Source: Heterobilharzia americana (lineage: Eukaryota > Platyhelminthes > Trematoda > Strigeidida > Schistosomatidae). From it: a stretch of 64,000 bases of DNA. Where the stretch lies: positions 46,676,934 through 46,740,933 of the forward strand of contig OX104127.1 of assembly GCA_944470555.2 (NCBI GenBank), given 5' to 3'. Below are positions 22,907 to 34,190 of the stretch, piece after piece; the first letter of the stretch is position 1; every line of letters begins with the position of its first letter. The notes below the pieces were generated by a model. It did not search any database and was not told where the DNA came from. It saw only the letters and a list, made by a program, of their open reading frames with translations. Made by a program: the position numbers and the translations under genes.

Positions 22907-24877
22907 GGGTTTTGCCTACTCAGCGGTCTGAGCTGTCATTTTACGTGAATAACAAACTTCATTGCTGAAGTTGATTTGTAAGTAATATATTATCAAAGTG
23001 AAGTCTGCGAAATAATAACCTTATACATATAAATAATTTGACACGCTTGTGTATTGAAAGAAATGATAAGTAGCAGTAGCACTAGTAAAAATATAAAGAA
23101 GGGGTCAAAAAAATGTTAATACTGTATTGTTGCTTTTCAAAAGAAAACTTCATAAGGTCAAGCTAAAATCAACTGAAATGAATCATATGAATTCAAATGT
23201 GTAGATATCACTTTGTATGCTAATCCATAAATGCTGAGGAAAAAGAACATATCACAAGGTGTAAAACAGTTGTACTGATTTAATTAACTACGTAAAACAT
23301 GATTTTCTTAAAGCCAATCTTGTGAACAAGAGGAGTAAGCAATGCTCTTATTCTGTTTAATATGGTGACGAACCAGTGTATATATTTTGAAGAGAAATAG
23401 GATATAAATGTTATAGCTAACAGATAGTAACCAGTGTCATGCACCAACCTTCAGTGCTGATCGAGGACCTACAAATTAAGGAATGAAAGTGAATTACATA
23501 ATCTTGAATGTCATATACTATCTGTCCGGTCAGCAAGAAATCCTTGCAGTTCCATATACACTTTGCAGACAGTTTTCAACAAGCACCAACCAAAATTTGT
23601 GGGATTTTATCCTGACCAACTTCAAAGATTTAGCAATGAGAAGTGTGGTGTAACGGACCTCACACAAAAACATCATATTTAGTGGGAATTTTGAAGATAA
23701 ACTACTATTGAATAGGACAGACTAATCAAACTTGCCACCTGTTGATTACGCTACATCAGGCTAAGAAAGCAATAGCATCTCTATCCTGTTATCGTTAAGT
23801 GTGATAATTTGTTGGTTGGGAAGTTGAAACTCGACTTCATTAAATTACTTAAAATAAAGATCGCCTTCACTTTTGAGATGCAATAGATAGGAGTGAATTG
23901 TCTCCTACTACTAAACAATGTGTGTTTATAAAGTAAATACAAATGAATACTAATCTTTAAGTGATCCAGGTAATTGATAACCTCAAAAAAATTTGAGCTA
24001 ACTTTCACGAGATCAAAAGTGTATATTTTGTCAACAACGAATAGCAGTTATTAATCAAGATAAACCAGAAATTCGGACCGACTGGAAATGAATCCACTGA
24101 CTTTACACAACTACGGTCATGAGACCAGTGTTTAGCTGTTCCTGTTGTCACATTTAAACACATAACCTTGATAACACGGTTTCTAACTGATAAACTGCCA
24201 GCTGCAAAATCAAAAGTTTGAATAAAGGCAGGAGCACTCAATTATTCATTGTATTAGATTTAAATCAGAGAGTATGCATAAACTTTAGATTTAAACTTAC
24301 ATAGATATGTGATAGAGTAGTTTGACTAAAGACAATAATTCATTGAAGATAGTGGCGTTTACCAACGAATTTTTCGTTGATCGCAATTCCCTATAACAAC
24401 CGTCAATAATCAAATGCAAACCAAACTACAGGGAATTTATTGCCTTCAAACTCACAAAATATTCAAGAGTGAATTGATTCGAATTACTAGTAGGGGTAAA
24501 AGCTTACTCAGTAACGTTTTCGATGCTTAAATGTACGGTGATTAAATAATGATAAGATAGTTTGACTGAAGACGACTATGACGTAAAAACCAATGCAGAT
24601 TGGAGTAAAAATATAAACAAAGTCAAAATTCTAAGACTTTCAACTAATAACTCTTCACTTTCGTGTATCATTTTAGGACAAAGCAGCTTAGCGACCTCGT
24701 AAAAGTTTCTATATCATGCTAAATTCTACCCAGTACGGAAGTTTACAGTAATATCTTACTTTCTAAATTAAACTGTGTGGAGTGGATTTGACCGAGTAAA
24801 TCAACGTTCAGTGATCCAATGTTCAAACGTCTGAACTAAAATTTGACTAACAACACTGATTGACAAAATCAATGTAG
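22907..24877. other. AT-rich intron DNA, nothing recognised
   Basis: Several short ORFs but no splice-supported exon and no repeat family that I recognise. Confidence 0.4.
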
Positions 24878-24922
24878 AACCTTTCATAAAGGTGCATCGG
24901 CTAAAGTTGCTACACTTTACAG

Positions 24923-25008
24923 TAGTACACAAAGAACAAGTAGATGGAAAAAGTGGCATAAAAAAGAAGACGAAGCTTTGTGAGGAAATAAGCAATTTGA
25001 CGGTAAAG
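24923..25008 (+). CDS. Candidate nested gene, exon 1 of 3 seen
   Basis: Open segment ending at a strong donor (AAAG/GTGAGT). The acceptor is either CTTTACAG (start 24923) or AATGTAG (start 24878); both begin with two bases of a split codon and end in phase 0. It reads VHKEQVDGKSGIKKKTKLCE then EISNLTVK, and the longer choice adds a hydrophobic lead. No family recognised. It lies on the strand opposite EHBP1, inside the largest EHBP1 intron, and joins in frame to 26176. Confidence 0.45.
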
Positions 25009-26175
25009 GTGAGTGTGAGTATTCAAGCTTTAGAAGGTTTCGAGGAGTGTATACATCTACCCCATTGTGACTGATTTTCAGCTATGTTACCAAGAGTCCT
25101 CAACCTCTGATTCCTATCGTCCCGGAGACCTCAACTAGGCAGTTGATATTTCCCCACACGGCTCAAATCAACAGTAAGAGACTTCATCAAACGGTGCGTA
25201 GTCTTAGTATTGCCACTCTGAACCCTCTTCCAACCTAATTCAACTTCCTCTAGCATGGCAGGTCGAGGTGAAGAAATATTTTCATTTTACACTTCAAGTA
25301 ATATGGACATAAACCTTCAAAATACCACATAAGTTACATCTATAGCTAAATCACTCGCTCATCATTCATGAATCCATCTGCATACAAGAACCAGAATAAT
25401 TTTTGATAAAGCTTTCACTTCTACTAGTGAATTTAGTCAACTCAGTCACGTAAATTTTCTAAATACAAAATCCATGTCATTCATCTCTGTAGGCTCCATA
25501 AAACGTACATCTCAGTAAACCATCTAAAAAACAGATAAACAGAAATGCTTAATGACATTAATACATTAAATATCGTCTCTACACTAGCACGGAGTTGGAG
25601 TTGTCCGATTTAGCGATATTAGGAAAATATCAGACATTAAAAATCGATTTCATATGCGACCTGGAGCGATTGAAGCTCGACAAACGATTTTCCGCTAAGC
25701 ATCAATTCTAACAGTGAAGGCTAGCAGTGGACGTTGTTCTGATTATATTAACCTTTAAAATGTATTCATCCACCATAACAGACAAAAAATGAGCCTTATA
25801 TCTACGGATAGGAATCTATTTGTTGTCTAATACAAAGTAGCTCAGATACACCGTTTGTGCATGGGTAATTGTTTTGTTTCGTTTATATTCTGTTCTCAAT
25901 CGACGTACACAAAAACGTAGCCAGTCAAGTAGCAGTGCGATCTGTTAGTATTTGCGTAAGTTGGTCTTCGAGTTTAGTTACTTCTAGACAATAGAGAAAC
26001 AATAGCTTTATGTAATGAGTCAAAATATTGAGTTCAGACCTCTAGTGCAGACAAATAGGTATTATTTCAACATTTCATTCCACCAAGTATCACACAACAA
26101 ACTGACCATATGATGTTGGGTAAAAACTTCGTCAGTTTCTATGTGAGGTTAAAAACGATTTCTGTTTTTATTTAG
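25009..26175. other. Intron of the candidate nested gene
   Basis: AT-rich DNA between two phase-compatible exons. No repeat family recognised. Confidence 0.4.
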
Positions 26176-26235
26176 ATCAATGGAAACTTCCCTTCAGGGG
26201 TAATGATCAACCCGGATGATGAAGATAAAAGAAAG
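26176..26235 (+). CDS. Candidate nested gene, exon 2
   Basis: An exact 60-bp exon between a pyrimidine-rich acceptor (TTTTTATTTAG) and donor AAAG/GTTTAT. It is in phase 0 at both ends and reads INGNFPSGVMINPDDEDKRK. Joined to the previous exon it continues without a stop. The product is not recognised. Confidence 0.5.
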
Positions 26236-26353
26236 GTTTATCTCAAGTGATTCTAAAGGACACCGTAGGAATTCTAGAAGTAACCAATGGATTGCTCTGT
26301 TTAATCAAGAACTATCTTTGCAGTAAAATAAAAAACTCAATTGGTTGTTTTAG

Positions 26354-26480
26354 TGGTTGCCAGAGTGGGTTGAAAGTCACTTTTTGTCTCTATCATTTGA
26401 GATGAATCAGTCAGAAATTGAATCTACCCTTCAGATATTAAAACGGAAGAAAACACAAGAACAATCAAAAGTTCAAGAAA
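26354..26480 (+). CDS. Candidate nested gene, exon 3
   Basis: Acceptor GGTTGTTTTAG, donor CAAGAAA/GTAAGC, phase 0 in and phase 1 out. It reads WLPEWVESHFLSLSFEMNQS then EIESTLQILKRKKTQEQSK, ending VQE. The second half is probably a coiled coil. The intron between exons 2 and 3 is only 118 bp, short for schistosomes except near 5' ends of genes. No later exon was found before 27370. Confidence 0.5.
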
Positions 26481-27369
26481 GTAAGCCCACAAATGGGCAA
26501 CTAGTCATAAGTGTTTTGATAATGTGCTTCCAACGAACCTAGTTTTATAATGCAGTTAAATTCATCATTGAATTCCACTTTTTGAATATGAGCATTTCTA
26601 CATCGGAATTTTCCACATAATTCGCTTTACACATAGGCAGCTACAAGCCAAACTAAGTGCAGTTGATAAACAGTTATGGCCACGTTTTTAACCAGTTAAA
26701 CTACACTAAAAGTTACTTAGGCATTGGGTTAGATTTGAAAGCCAAATAAATGGGCCAAACATAAATTTTAAGTAGTCAATATTTCATTAGAATTCCGACT
26801 ATATTAAACATTGTCCACCAAGTAGTAGGAAGGTATTAGACTGAAAACTTACAAGACAATTACTATTACATTTTCCCTGAGAAGTGAAAAAAATTACTAC
26901 TTCTTGATACTAAATATCGGTGAACAATTTTCAGTTTTCCGTAAAACACTGACCATATAGGTGCTTTCTTTTCGACGATATACGGAATCACTCACAGCCT
27001 ACTTTACGAATTCATTGTTTACAAACAGCTGTGAGTTCATATTTTCAGTTCCAACAGTTTTGAAAAAGAAGTGGTAACCTTTGCAAACTTCTATCACGTT
27101 TAACGCGTGAAACAATATACTAACATTGAAATAATATAAAAAATATCTAGCTTAGGTGAGACGCGAAAACAGCTTGTTGTTACAAGTCCTAATATCTTAA
27201 CGTGAACGTCTCAACCCATGGCCAGCTAATTTGTCCGCAATCACTTCACTAATCTCAGAGAACACGAGTGACTCTAACAGCCACCAGAAAAACTAACGTA
27301 CCTAATTAGAGTTCGTCATTTTATGTAAAAATACTTAATCAGTCGCTATAAACAGGACTGACAGATTGT
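26481..27369. other. AT-rich intron DNA, nothing recognised
   Basis: No exon continuing the candidate nested gene was found here. Confidence 0.4.
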
Positions 27370-27565
27370 CATCATCATCACCAAAATCCATAAAGAACCA
27401 GGAATTACTGCGTAACGGTCCGAGTTGCCACACCTCATATCAGCACATCAAGTAAAAAGGTAGTGAGGTGAAGGATGAAGATAAGTGAATGCAGTCAAAA
27501 GAAATATAAAGTACGAGAAGAAAGGAAAGAGGAGTGACAAAATAGTGAGATTCGGTATAGCGTTG

Positions 27566-28132
27566 TTAAGATGAGGATAATGTGTGTATACATCTGCGCC
27601 ACTGACTTCGGTTCTGAGCCATATCACCTAGGGTCTCCAACCACTGGTTCCTCTTGTCCCGTGGACCCCAACCACCTAGTCTGCATCGTCCTACATGGCT
27701 TAAACCAACAGTCAGAGACTTCATACATTGGTGCCATGTTTTAGTCTGGCCACCTCGGGCCTTTTTCCAGCCTGAACCCACCTCAGCCAACATTGTGTGA
27801 CGAGGCAATCGGTGACTAGGCATACGTAGTACGTGTCCCAACCATCTCAGTCGATGAAGGTTCACAACCTCGTCAACTGACTTACCTCTTCTCCCCAAAA
27901 CTCTACACCTAACTTCTGCATTACTCACATGGTGACACCACGGAATACGTCCTATACTACGAAGGCAACGGTGGTCAAACACCTGAAGCTTTCTCATGTC
28001 TTCCACTTTCAATGGCCATGTTTCACAGCCATACAGTAGAACAGAGCGGACTGCTGTGCAGTACACGCGACCCTTAATAGACAAACGAATATCACGGCGG
28101 CGCCATAGGTGGCGCAAATTGGCAAAAGCCAA
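27566..28132 (-). pseudogene. Family A C-terminal domain (copy A1)
   Basis: 188 codons following the RT after a frameshift near 28190. It contains AFANLRHLWRRRDIRLSIKG, SVLLYGCETWPLK, FDHRCLRSI, the RWLGHVLRMP motif and the SGWKKARGGQ-KTWH block, which are conserved at the C-terminus of many RTE-like and other non-LTR elements. The role is not firmly known; nucleic acid binding is presumed. The better-aligned part of copy A2 here is only 48324-48515. Confidence 0.85.
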
Positions 28133-28170
28133 TCGAGCCTTTTGTATCCGTGCAGAAATCTCATCGGCAA

Positions 28171-29013
28171 CTAACCCACCAGGTTGATCCTACTTCCCAG
28201 GTAAGTGAAGTGGTCAACACACTCAACCACTTCACTCTCTATTGTTAACCGCGGTACCGCTGAAGACCAGTCCTGGAGCAAAAATTTGCATTTGGGTGGT
28301 GAAAATCGCATCCCAAACATTCTCAAATTCCCACTCAAAGTGTTCAGAAGACTCTGCATCTTGTCAGCGTCTTCACCTAACAGGACTATGTCATCTGCAT
28401 ATTCTAGATCTAAAGAAAATTCACCTGTGATCGGGTCAACGTCTTTGTAATTAGGTGACGAGAGGGAAACCTCCATAAGAATATCTATGATAAAATTAAA
28501 TAAGAATGGGGATAGTGGGCATCCTTGACGGACACCACTTGATGAGTATAGCTCCCTGGACAACTCACCATAGGCTCTAACATGCCCACAAGTGTTCGAG
28601 TAGAGAGCTTTCAATAAGGTGATGTACTTACTAGGCACGCCTTTCAGTGACAGACACTGCCATAAGACTTCTCGATCAACGGAGTCAAATGCCGCCTTCA
28701 GGTCGAGAAATACAGCTATTGTCGGGCGTCTGTAAGCATGCCTATGTTCCAGGACCTGGCGCAGTGTGAATATTTGGTCGATACATCCACGGCCAGGTCT
28801 AAAGCCTGCCTGGTTTTCTCGGGCTTGCTGTTCCCGAGCTCCACTCAGGCGTCGGAGAATTATAGAACTTAGGATCTTAGACACTATGTTTGTCAGGCTG
28901 ATTCCTCTGTGGTTATCACAAGAGGACTTCTCGCCTTTCTTGAAGACTGGGATGATCAGTGACTTAGACCAGTCGGAGGGGATCGTATTTGATTCCCATA
29001 TACTGGCTAACAC
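28171..29013 (-). pseudogene. Family A reverse transcriptase (copy A1)
   Basis: 280 codons covering the RT domain. In order: SLIIPVFKKGEKSSCDNHRG, ISLTNIVSKILSSII, QAGFRPGRGCIDQIFTLRQ, FLDLKAAFDSVDREVLW (first aspartate), SSGVRQGCPLSPFLFNFII, and the catalytic box LEYADDIVLL with YADD at 28390-28401, then the FTYLGS thumb motif. All catalytic residues are present, and the breaks lie upstream and downstream. The enzyme copies element RNA into DNA at the nicked target. Confidence 0.93.
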
Positions 29014-29027
29014 TTCCGTTAGCCTGA

Positions 29028-30482
29028 CTAAGAGAACTCTACCACCATTCTTGTATACCTCAGCAGGTAGTCCGTCTGGTCCTGCTGCCCTTCCCGTTTC
29101 AGGCTACCTACCGCTTTCTCAACTTCTTCTAGTGTTGGGGGACCTGTCTCTATGTCCCATTCAGGGTCCGACTGGATAGCGGGCAGCGCAATGGTGGCTG
29201 GAGGCCAGTTAAACTGTTCCTCAAAGTGTTCTGCCCATCGTCCCAGTCGCCTTCCCTGCGAGTGAATCGCAGATCCGTCCTTCTCCGCTATAACCTCACT
29301 AACTGTTGTTGACCATTTCCCCCCAGTCTCCTTAATAAGTCTAAATAACTGTCTACTGTTACCGATCGCCGCTGCCTTTTCCATCTCTTTAGCCTTTGCT
29401 GCCCACCACTGTTCACGATCGTTGCGCAGACTTTTCGTCAGTTTATTTTTAAGTTGCGCTCGCTCTTCATTGTACTCAGAGCCTGCAGGGATGCATTCAC
29501 GTGCATCCATTAGTTTGGAAGAAGCTGCTGATATCCACTGGCTCTTTTTAGCCATTATCTTGGAGTCGGCTACAGTCTCCAGTGCTGCTTTTACAGTAGA
29601 CTGAAGATGGCACCAAGCTTCTTCTGGATGAGTGACAGTCTTTTGTTCCGATAACTGCCTAGCCAACTTCTCACTGAACACGGCTTTGGTGTTTTCGTTG
29701 TCCAGCAGAACTCGTAGTGGTTTTGTTGCCAAATTTTTTCTACGTCCATTGAGACGCAGGCATATACGTGCTCGGACCAACGCATGATCGCTGTCCAAAC
29801 ACGTACTCCAGAAGGAGCGGCAGTCTTCCACCGATCCTCTCCAGCGATGACTAATAGCAATGTGGTCTATCTGTGTCCATCGCTGAGTCGAGCTCGGTGG
29901 ACGCCAGGTCAGACAGTGCCTTTCTTTATGTCTGAAATTTGTGCTGGCTAAAAATAGGCGGTTATCTGAGCATAGTTGTAATAGGCGATCACCGTTATCT
30001 GTACGTTCAGCTGGGATTCCGAAAGTGCCACCTAAGTGCCTTTCTGCCTCACTCAGTCTACCCACCTGTGCGTTGAGGTCACCTGCAACAACCACTACGT
30101 CCGAACGTTTGGCTTTCGAGAGGAGGTTAGACAGTTTATGGTAGAACTCGTCCTTCACTTCATCCGAACTACAGTCAGTGGGTGCGTAAGCAGAGATTAC
30201 AAAGAGACAACGGCGAGTCTCACTATTCCTTTTAGTTCTCACTGTGCCGTTCAGCCTCATAGCGCAGAGGCGACTATCAACTGGGATCCAGTCTAGTAGT
30301 GAGTTTTCTGCCCTGGTGCTTAATGCTATACCTACACCTGCAAGACCACGAGAGCTAGCTATCGAATCTCCAGAAACTCGAAGGGTGAATTTTGCAGATT
30401 CACCAGATTGGTCAGGAGAGGTCAGGTGAATAACCACACTTGGGTCCTGTATGCGTGTCTCACAAACACAGCACACATCCAT
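29028..30482 (-). pseudogene. Family A endonuclease and linker ORF (copy A1)
   Basis: 484 codons, the longest ORF in the window. It begins MDVCCVCETRIQDPSV and has FVISAYAPTDCSSDE, VVAGDLNAQVG (GDLN), QIDHIAISHRWRGS and the SDHALVRARI motif with the catalytic His-Asp pair of APE-type endonucleases. The latter half is the linker to RT, including WAEHFEEQFNWP. It leaves frame near 29080 (within GSLKREG...), just before the RT. The N-terminal FNVRTL segment lies in another frame at 30422-30796. Confidence 0.92.
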
Positions 30483-30796
30483 GCCCGAGTTGCTAGAGTC
30501 TTTGCCAACGAAGCCTGTTGGCCAATTTGACGGAGGGTGCGGACATTGAAGGCTCCAATATGTAATTTGGAGCGTGGTTTAAGGAGACCAGGGATGCTGT
30601 TCTGTGGACTCAGATCGTTGTCGAAGGCTGCAGAGGTAGGAGAAATTGAAGATGATGCAGCATCATTAATTAAGAGACGTGAAGGAAGATTAGAAGGTAA
30701 TGATGGAGGAGGTGGATAGCAGTCAGAAGTAAACCAACACCGCCGGCCCAGCAGACCGTGGGGTATGATGATGGAGTGTGTTATTTTTGGGGCCAA
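30422..30796 (-). pseudogene. Family A N-terminal ORF segment (copy A1)
   Basis: 124 codons with a Pro/Ser-rich start and then LHIGAFNVRTLRQIGQQASL, the first endonuclease strand including the conserved Asn. The frame shifts near 30480 (ATRAWMCAV instead of continuing into MDVCCV). An identical ORF with the same shift is at 50899-51273. Confidence 0.85.
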
Positions 30797-31110
30797 CCTT
30801 TTCTAACCCCCCTTCCATTGAGAAGGCAGCATCAGCATGCACTGCTGGTCATCCAAGTGAAACACCTTACTGCTGTCACACGCCATCCAGCTAGCAGCAG
30901 TACGACTTCGCCCTCAGACCCCCATCATAGTGTAGCAATTTACACTATAACGGTAACTGCTTTTCGTCTAACCACTATCCAACAGACCTTTCTGGTATGG
31001 TAGGACCTCGAGGGAACAAGCGTTCCACCAGCATAGCTCGTTGGGTCATTGTTATATGCAAGCCCGACCACCATGTCATGGTAGGAGTCATCGGTCGGGA
31101 CCTGATTGAT

Positions 31111-31566
31111 GATTACAGTCGTTGCTAGGGGGCCTTCAAAGCCACTTGAGAATACCAACAATTACCATGCTCGACATAACGATCATTGGCATATTATAAA
31201 CAAGAAAAAAAGTTTATCTTAAAAAATGTTTTCTCTAAAATGCCGACTGGAAATTTTAAAAGCAAATGAGGATTTAGCTGTTGGATAGAATCAATTATCG
31301 AGAAGACTTGTGGAATGAAGCCTCACAACCGCAGTCATAACAATGAAGTTAGTCTGTAGCGTTAACGAAATTTATGCGTCGAGTGATCAATAAACCTGTA
31401 GTGAGGCATCAAGTTATAAATTAGCTTACCTGATAATCAGAATTTATTCAGAACTAAAGACAACAACATGATCATTATGAATTGAGCGATTGAAGATGGA
31501 TACTATATTATAATAACTAAAAAAATAAAACTTAATGAATACAGTAACTAAAATATATAAACTTAC
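31111..31566. other. Intron sequence between element A1 and EHBP1 exon
   Basis: AT-rich. The family A 5' boundary is not sharp. No gene seen. Confidence 0.4.
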
Positions 31567-31835
31567 GAAACCAGGAACACAATGATGATTGTTGATTTTA
31601 CGGTCTAACCGATGTTCGCCAATACGAATAGGTACTGGTGCACCACTGCCTCGACCAGAAGCGAATAGATTCATTTGTGATAAGCGTAAGCGTCTTACCT
31701 TCATCTGTTCCGGAGAACTTGTATCGATAGTTGACTGTGGCGTGGTAAATGTTGGAAAGATATTACTAGTTGAAAATCGAAATGATTTGGAATTGGAATT
31801 TAACGAGGCATCAACGCTGGGTATACAAATTGTGC
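31567..31835 (-). CDS. EHBP1: EHBP1-like exon: linker region
   Basis: A 269-bp exon with acceptor TTAACTTACAG and consensus donor TTC/GTAAGT. It begins with GC, completing an AGC codon started by exon 46345-46612, so the phase fits. It reads a Ser/Thr-rich stretch (VDASLNSNSKSFRF, FTTPQSTIDTSSPEQ), then MKVRRLRLSQMNLFASGRGS, PVPIRIGEHRLDRKINN. Probably disordered linker between CH and bMERB, with a basic patch. It ends in phase 0. Confidence 0.8.
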
Positions 31836-31862
31836 CTGTAAGTTAACAAATACAGTTGGAAA

Positions 31863-31863
<1 letters not shown>

Positions 31864-31905
<42 letters not shown>
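31864..31905. repeat. (TA)n microsatellite beside a splice acceptor
   Basis: About 21 uninterrupted TA units, 28 bp upstream (in transcript sense) of the start of the exon at 31567-31835. It therefore lies in the branch-point region of that intron. Confidence 0.95.
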
Positions 31906-31910
<5 letters not shown>

Positions 31911-32804
31911 AACAAGCGAGAGAATGGAAACAAAAGAAAGCGAAGAGAGGAAAGGATGTATCAACAAAAAGCCTTGACTCGATGTATTTACATTGGGAAT
32001 TCTTATCTTTAATGTATGACGTGAAGTTAATCTTTTTGTGGAGAAAAATTCGACAGTTATCAAGAGGGTAATGGTTAAGGAGTATTCAATTTTGCCACTC
32101 CTGGAATCCTAGATACCGATAAGGTGTTAATCTAAAGAGTCATCAGCTAATTTCTTGGCTTTGGATGGATCGCTTCCATGAAGTTCTTAAGAACATTCCC
32201 CAATAAAACTATCAGTGACTGATTTTTAAGCTCGAATCCATTACTTGGAACCAAGGTACCCAGAATTTGAACCACAAATGGTTTACAATTGAAATAAATA
32301 GCCGATATATTTTTGCGAACAGGAACTTGAATTCATTTTAATTTTAGTAAAGTATGACTAGATAATGGTTGAGCGAAACATGTTCATTCCTTAAGTTTTT
32401 TATTCCTGATATTTCAAAACATATGATATATTGGCGAGATAACAAGGCCTCTCATCAGTAAGAACAAAAAAGATAAAATAACTCAAGATAAAAACATCAA
32501 TAACAGGGAGTTACGATCGACTATCAAACCAAAGTCAACTGAAATGTGTGACGTTGAAATGGCATCCATGCTTATTTGAAGTTCTTACTTAACCGCCGTA
32601 TGGTGAGTGCAACACTAGCCAAGTAGAATTAATCACAGAATAATGAAACCAAGTTCACTAACTATCATTTGTTGGCACTTATGAACACCAGTTGCTTTAC
32701 CAGACCGAACTGGTCGATATTTGCCAGCATATGAGCTCCTATGACGACGCTCCGATGTTGCCTGAAGATTCATTATGGAGTAGTTTGTTTGGTGATACGT
32801 GGCA
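31906..32804. other. AT-rich intron DNA, nothing recognised
   Basis: No exon or named repeat seen. Confidence 0.4.
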
Positions 32805-32870
32805 GTGGAGTCCAGGATGCACAGTTTCGTCCTTCATGAGACTCGTCAGAAACAGCACAGCAATGAAATT
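32805..32870 (-). ncRNA. Hammerhead ribozyme motif with intact core
   Basis: Minus strand: CTGACGA (32843-32849), short stem II GTC/GAC around a CATGA-type loop, GAAA (32825-32828), then an ATC cleavage triplet and CCTGGACTCC. All invariant core bases are present. Stem I complementarity is poor in the flanking sequence and stem III is weak, so cleavage in cis is doubtful. The downstream TGGACTCCACTGCCA resembles the hammerhead satellite and SINE flank in schistosomes. Confidence 0.65.
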
Positions 32871-33669
32871 CGTGTCTGAAGCTTGAGTGCTGTCTTTTAC
32901 CCAGTTAATCAATTCAAATTCTTTAATCATCTAAAATAAGCCTATGCAGATTTACTAACTGACATGTAAGAGGCCCGAACGATATTCAGATTACGTACAT
33001 AGATAAAATGGTAATGATAGGTATCCACTGGATGAAGTTAGTTAGTTAGCTGAATGAGAACACACATTAAACACAGCTCAAGGTTATAAATTACTTAGTC
33101 CTAGCATGGTTCATTATAGAAATCAGTTAGGTTGTCTGTCTGGTGACCAATATGTTACATGACGTGTTGGAAAACGTCGCTATTGAAAAACCGCCCACCT
33201 CATTTTGCTCCAGAAAATCACAGCAGCAATAAGATTTTAGGATAGACAAACAGACTCCTCAGGATGCGAATATTATCACCATAAGTCTTCGACAAATGTC
33301 AATCATAATTTAAAATTGGATAAATCAACAATATCTACGATATATAGGAAGGAACGGTGTGCCACATATGCCTCTTCTTCTCCAGTATTACCGTCTGTTT
33401 ACCTAAATCTTACAAAAATGAAGTGAGCTGTCACTTAGATATTTAACATCGTTGCCCTGTTACGAATATGTTGAAAGGATGTCTTTAAAAGTGAGGACAG
33501 GAAATAACAATCACTTGCATATTTTGGATATTTGAAGCAGCTGCCAGTGTCTACATTTTCTCTATTTATTTCTCGTATTTAATGCTCAAATACCACAACT
33601 GGTAGTACCTTTTCTATACCTTTTTCGGGGAATTTAGTCCGTCTCGAAAGTCAACGACATCCAAGTACA
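32871..33669. other. AT-rich intron DNA, nothing recognised
   Basis: No coding signal. The next recognisable feature is the PLE fragment at 33670. Confidence 0.4.
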
Positions 33670-34190
33670 TTTAGAAGATACTGTCTTCGATAGTCTAAAA
33701 CCAACTACCATTCCTGGATGTTGTAGTCAGTAGGACAAATGCCGGAAAGCTGGAAACCCAAGTGTACAGAAAGCCAACATACACTGACCAAATCCTCAAC
33801 TACAGTAGCAACAACCTAACAACACACAAAATCAGTTGCGTGTAGACTATTCAAAAGAGCGAGAACATACTGTAGTACAACAACTTCACGGAGGAACAAA
33901 AAAAATTACTTGGTGTTCACCCTAGAAAAGAACGGCTACCCACGAAACTTTAGCAGGAGATGCCTATCCCGTACATCATCAGCTACAAAGCCACCAGCAG
34001 AAATCAATAAGCACATCATCCTACCAGACATAAAGGATATATCAGAAATCACGACAAGATTACTGAGACCGCTTAGAATTGGTGTGGCTCATAAACCAAC
34101 AAATTCCCTGTAAACACTATTATGCAAATCAAAGGACGGAACAACCAAAGAAGACAAACCGAAAATCATCCACAAAATCAACATCAACTA
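33670..34190 (+). mobile_element. Penelope-like element fragment, second lineage
   Basis: Plus strand, several frames. It contains LPFLDVVVSRTNAGKLETQV, YRKPTYTDQILNYSSNN, then EKNGYPRNFSRRCLSRT and RLLRPLRIGVAHKPTNSL at 33910-34113. FLD-V then VYRKPT-TD is the PLE RT C-terminal signature, and the HKPTN segment leads to the GIY-YIG domain in complete elements. The fragment stops before that domain. Sequence differs clearly from the PLE at 16320, so it is another lineage. Confidence 0.85.

Larger units (their letters stand above)
27370..31110 (-). mobile_element. Family A RTE-like retrotransposon, near-complete copy A1
   Basis: A 3.7-kb minus-strand element: 5' leader (about 30800-31110), N-terminal and endonuclease ORF, linker, RT, C-terminal domain, and a 3' end in a TGATGATGATGA run (27368-27382). 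Such simple repeats at the 3' terminus and an APE-RT single-ORF layout are features of RTE elements, including schistosome SR2. Three frameshifts interrupt the ORF (near 30480, 29080 and 28190). The copy at 47952-51560 carries the same three. The exact named family was not verified. Confidence 0.9.

Noticed and set aside
24005..24241. Minus-strand ORF tested as the missing EHBP1 exon
   Set aside because: No acceptor and donor combination gives a 3n+1 exon in the needed phase, and its composition is not linker-like.
28766..29179. 137-codon plus-strand ORF, repeated at 49244-49657
   Set aside because: It is antisense to the family A RT. It repeats because the element repeats.
32692..32930. Overlapping ORFs on both strands that could be exons
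   Set aside because: They overlap the hammerhead region and have no adequate splice sites. Repeat sequence explains the open frames.
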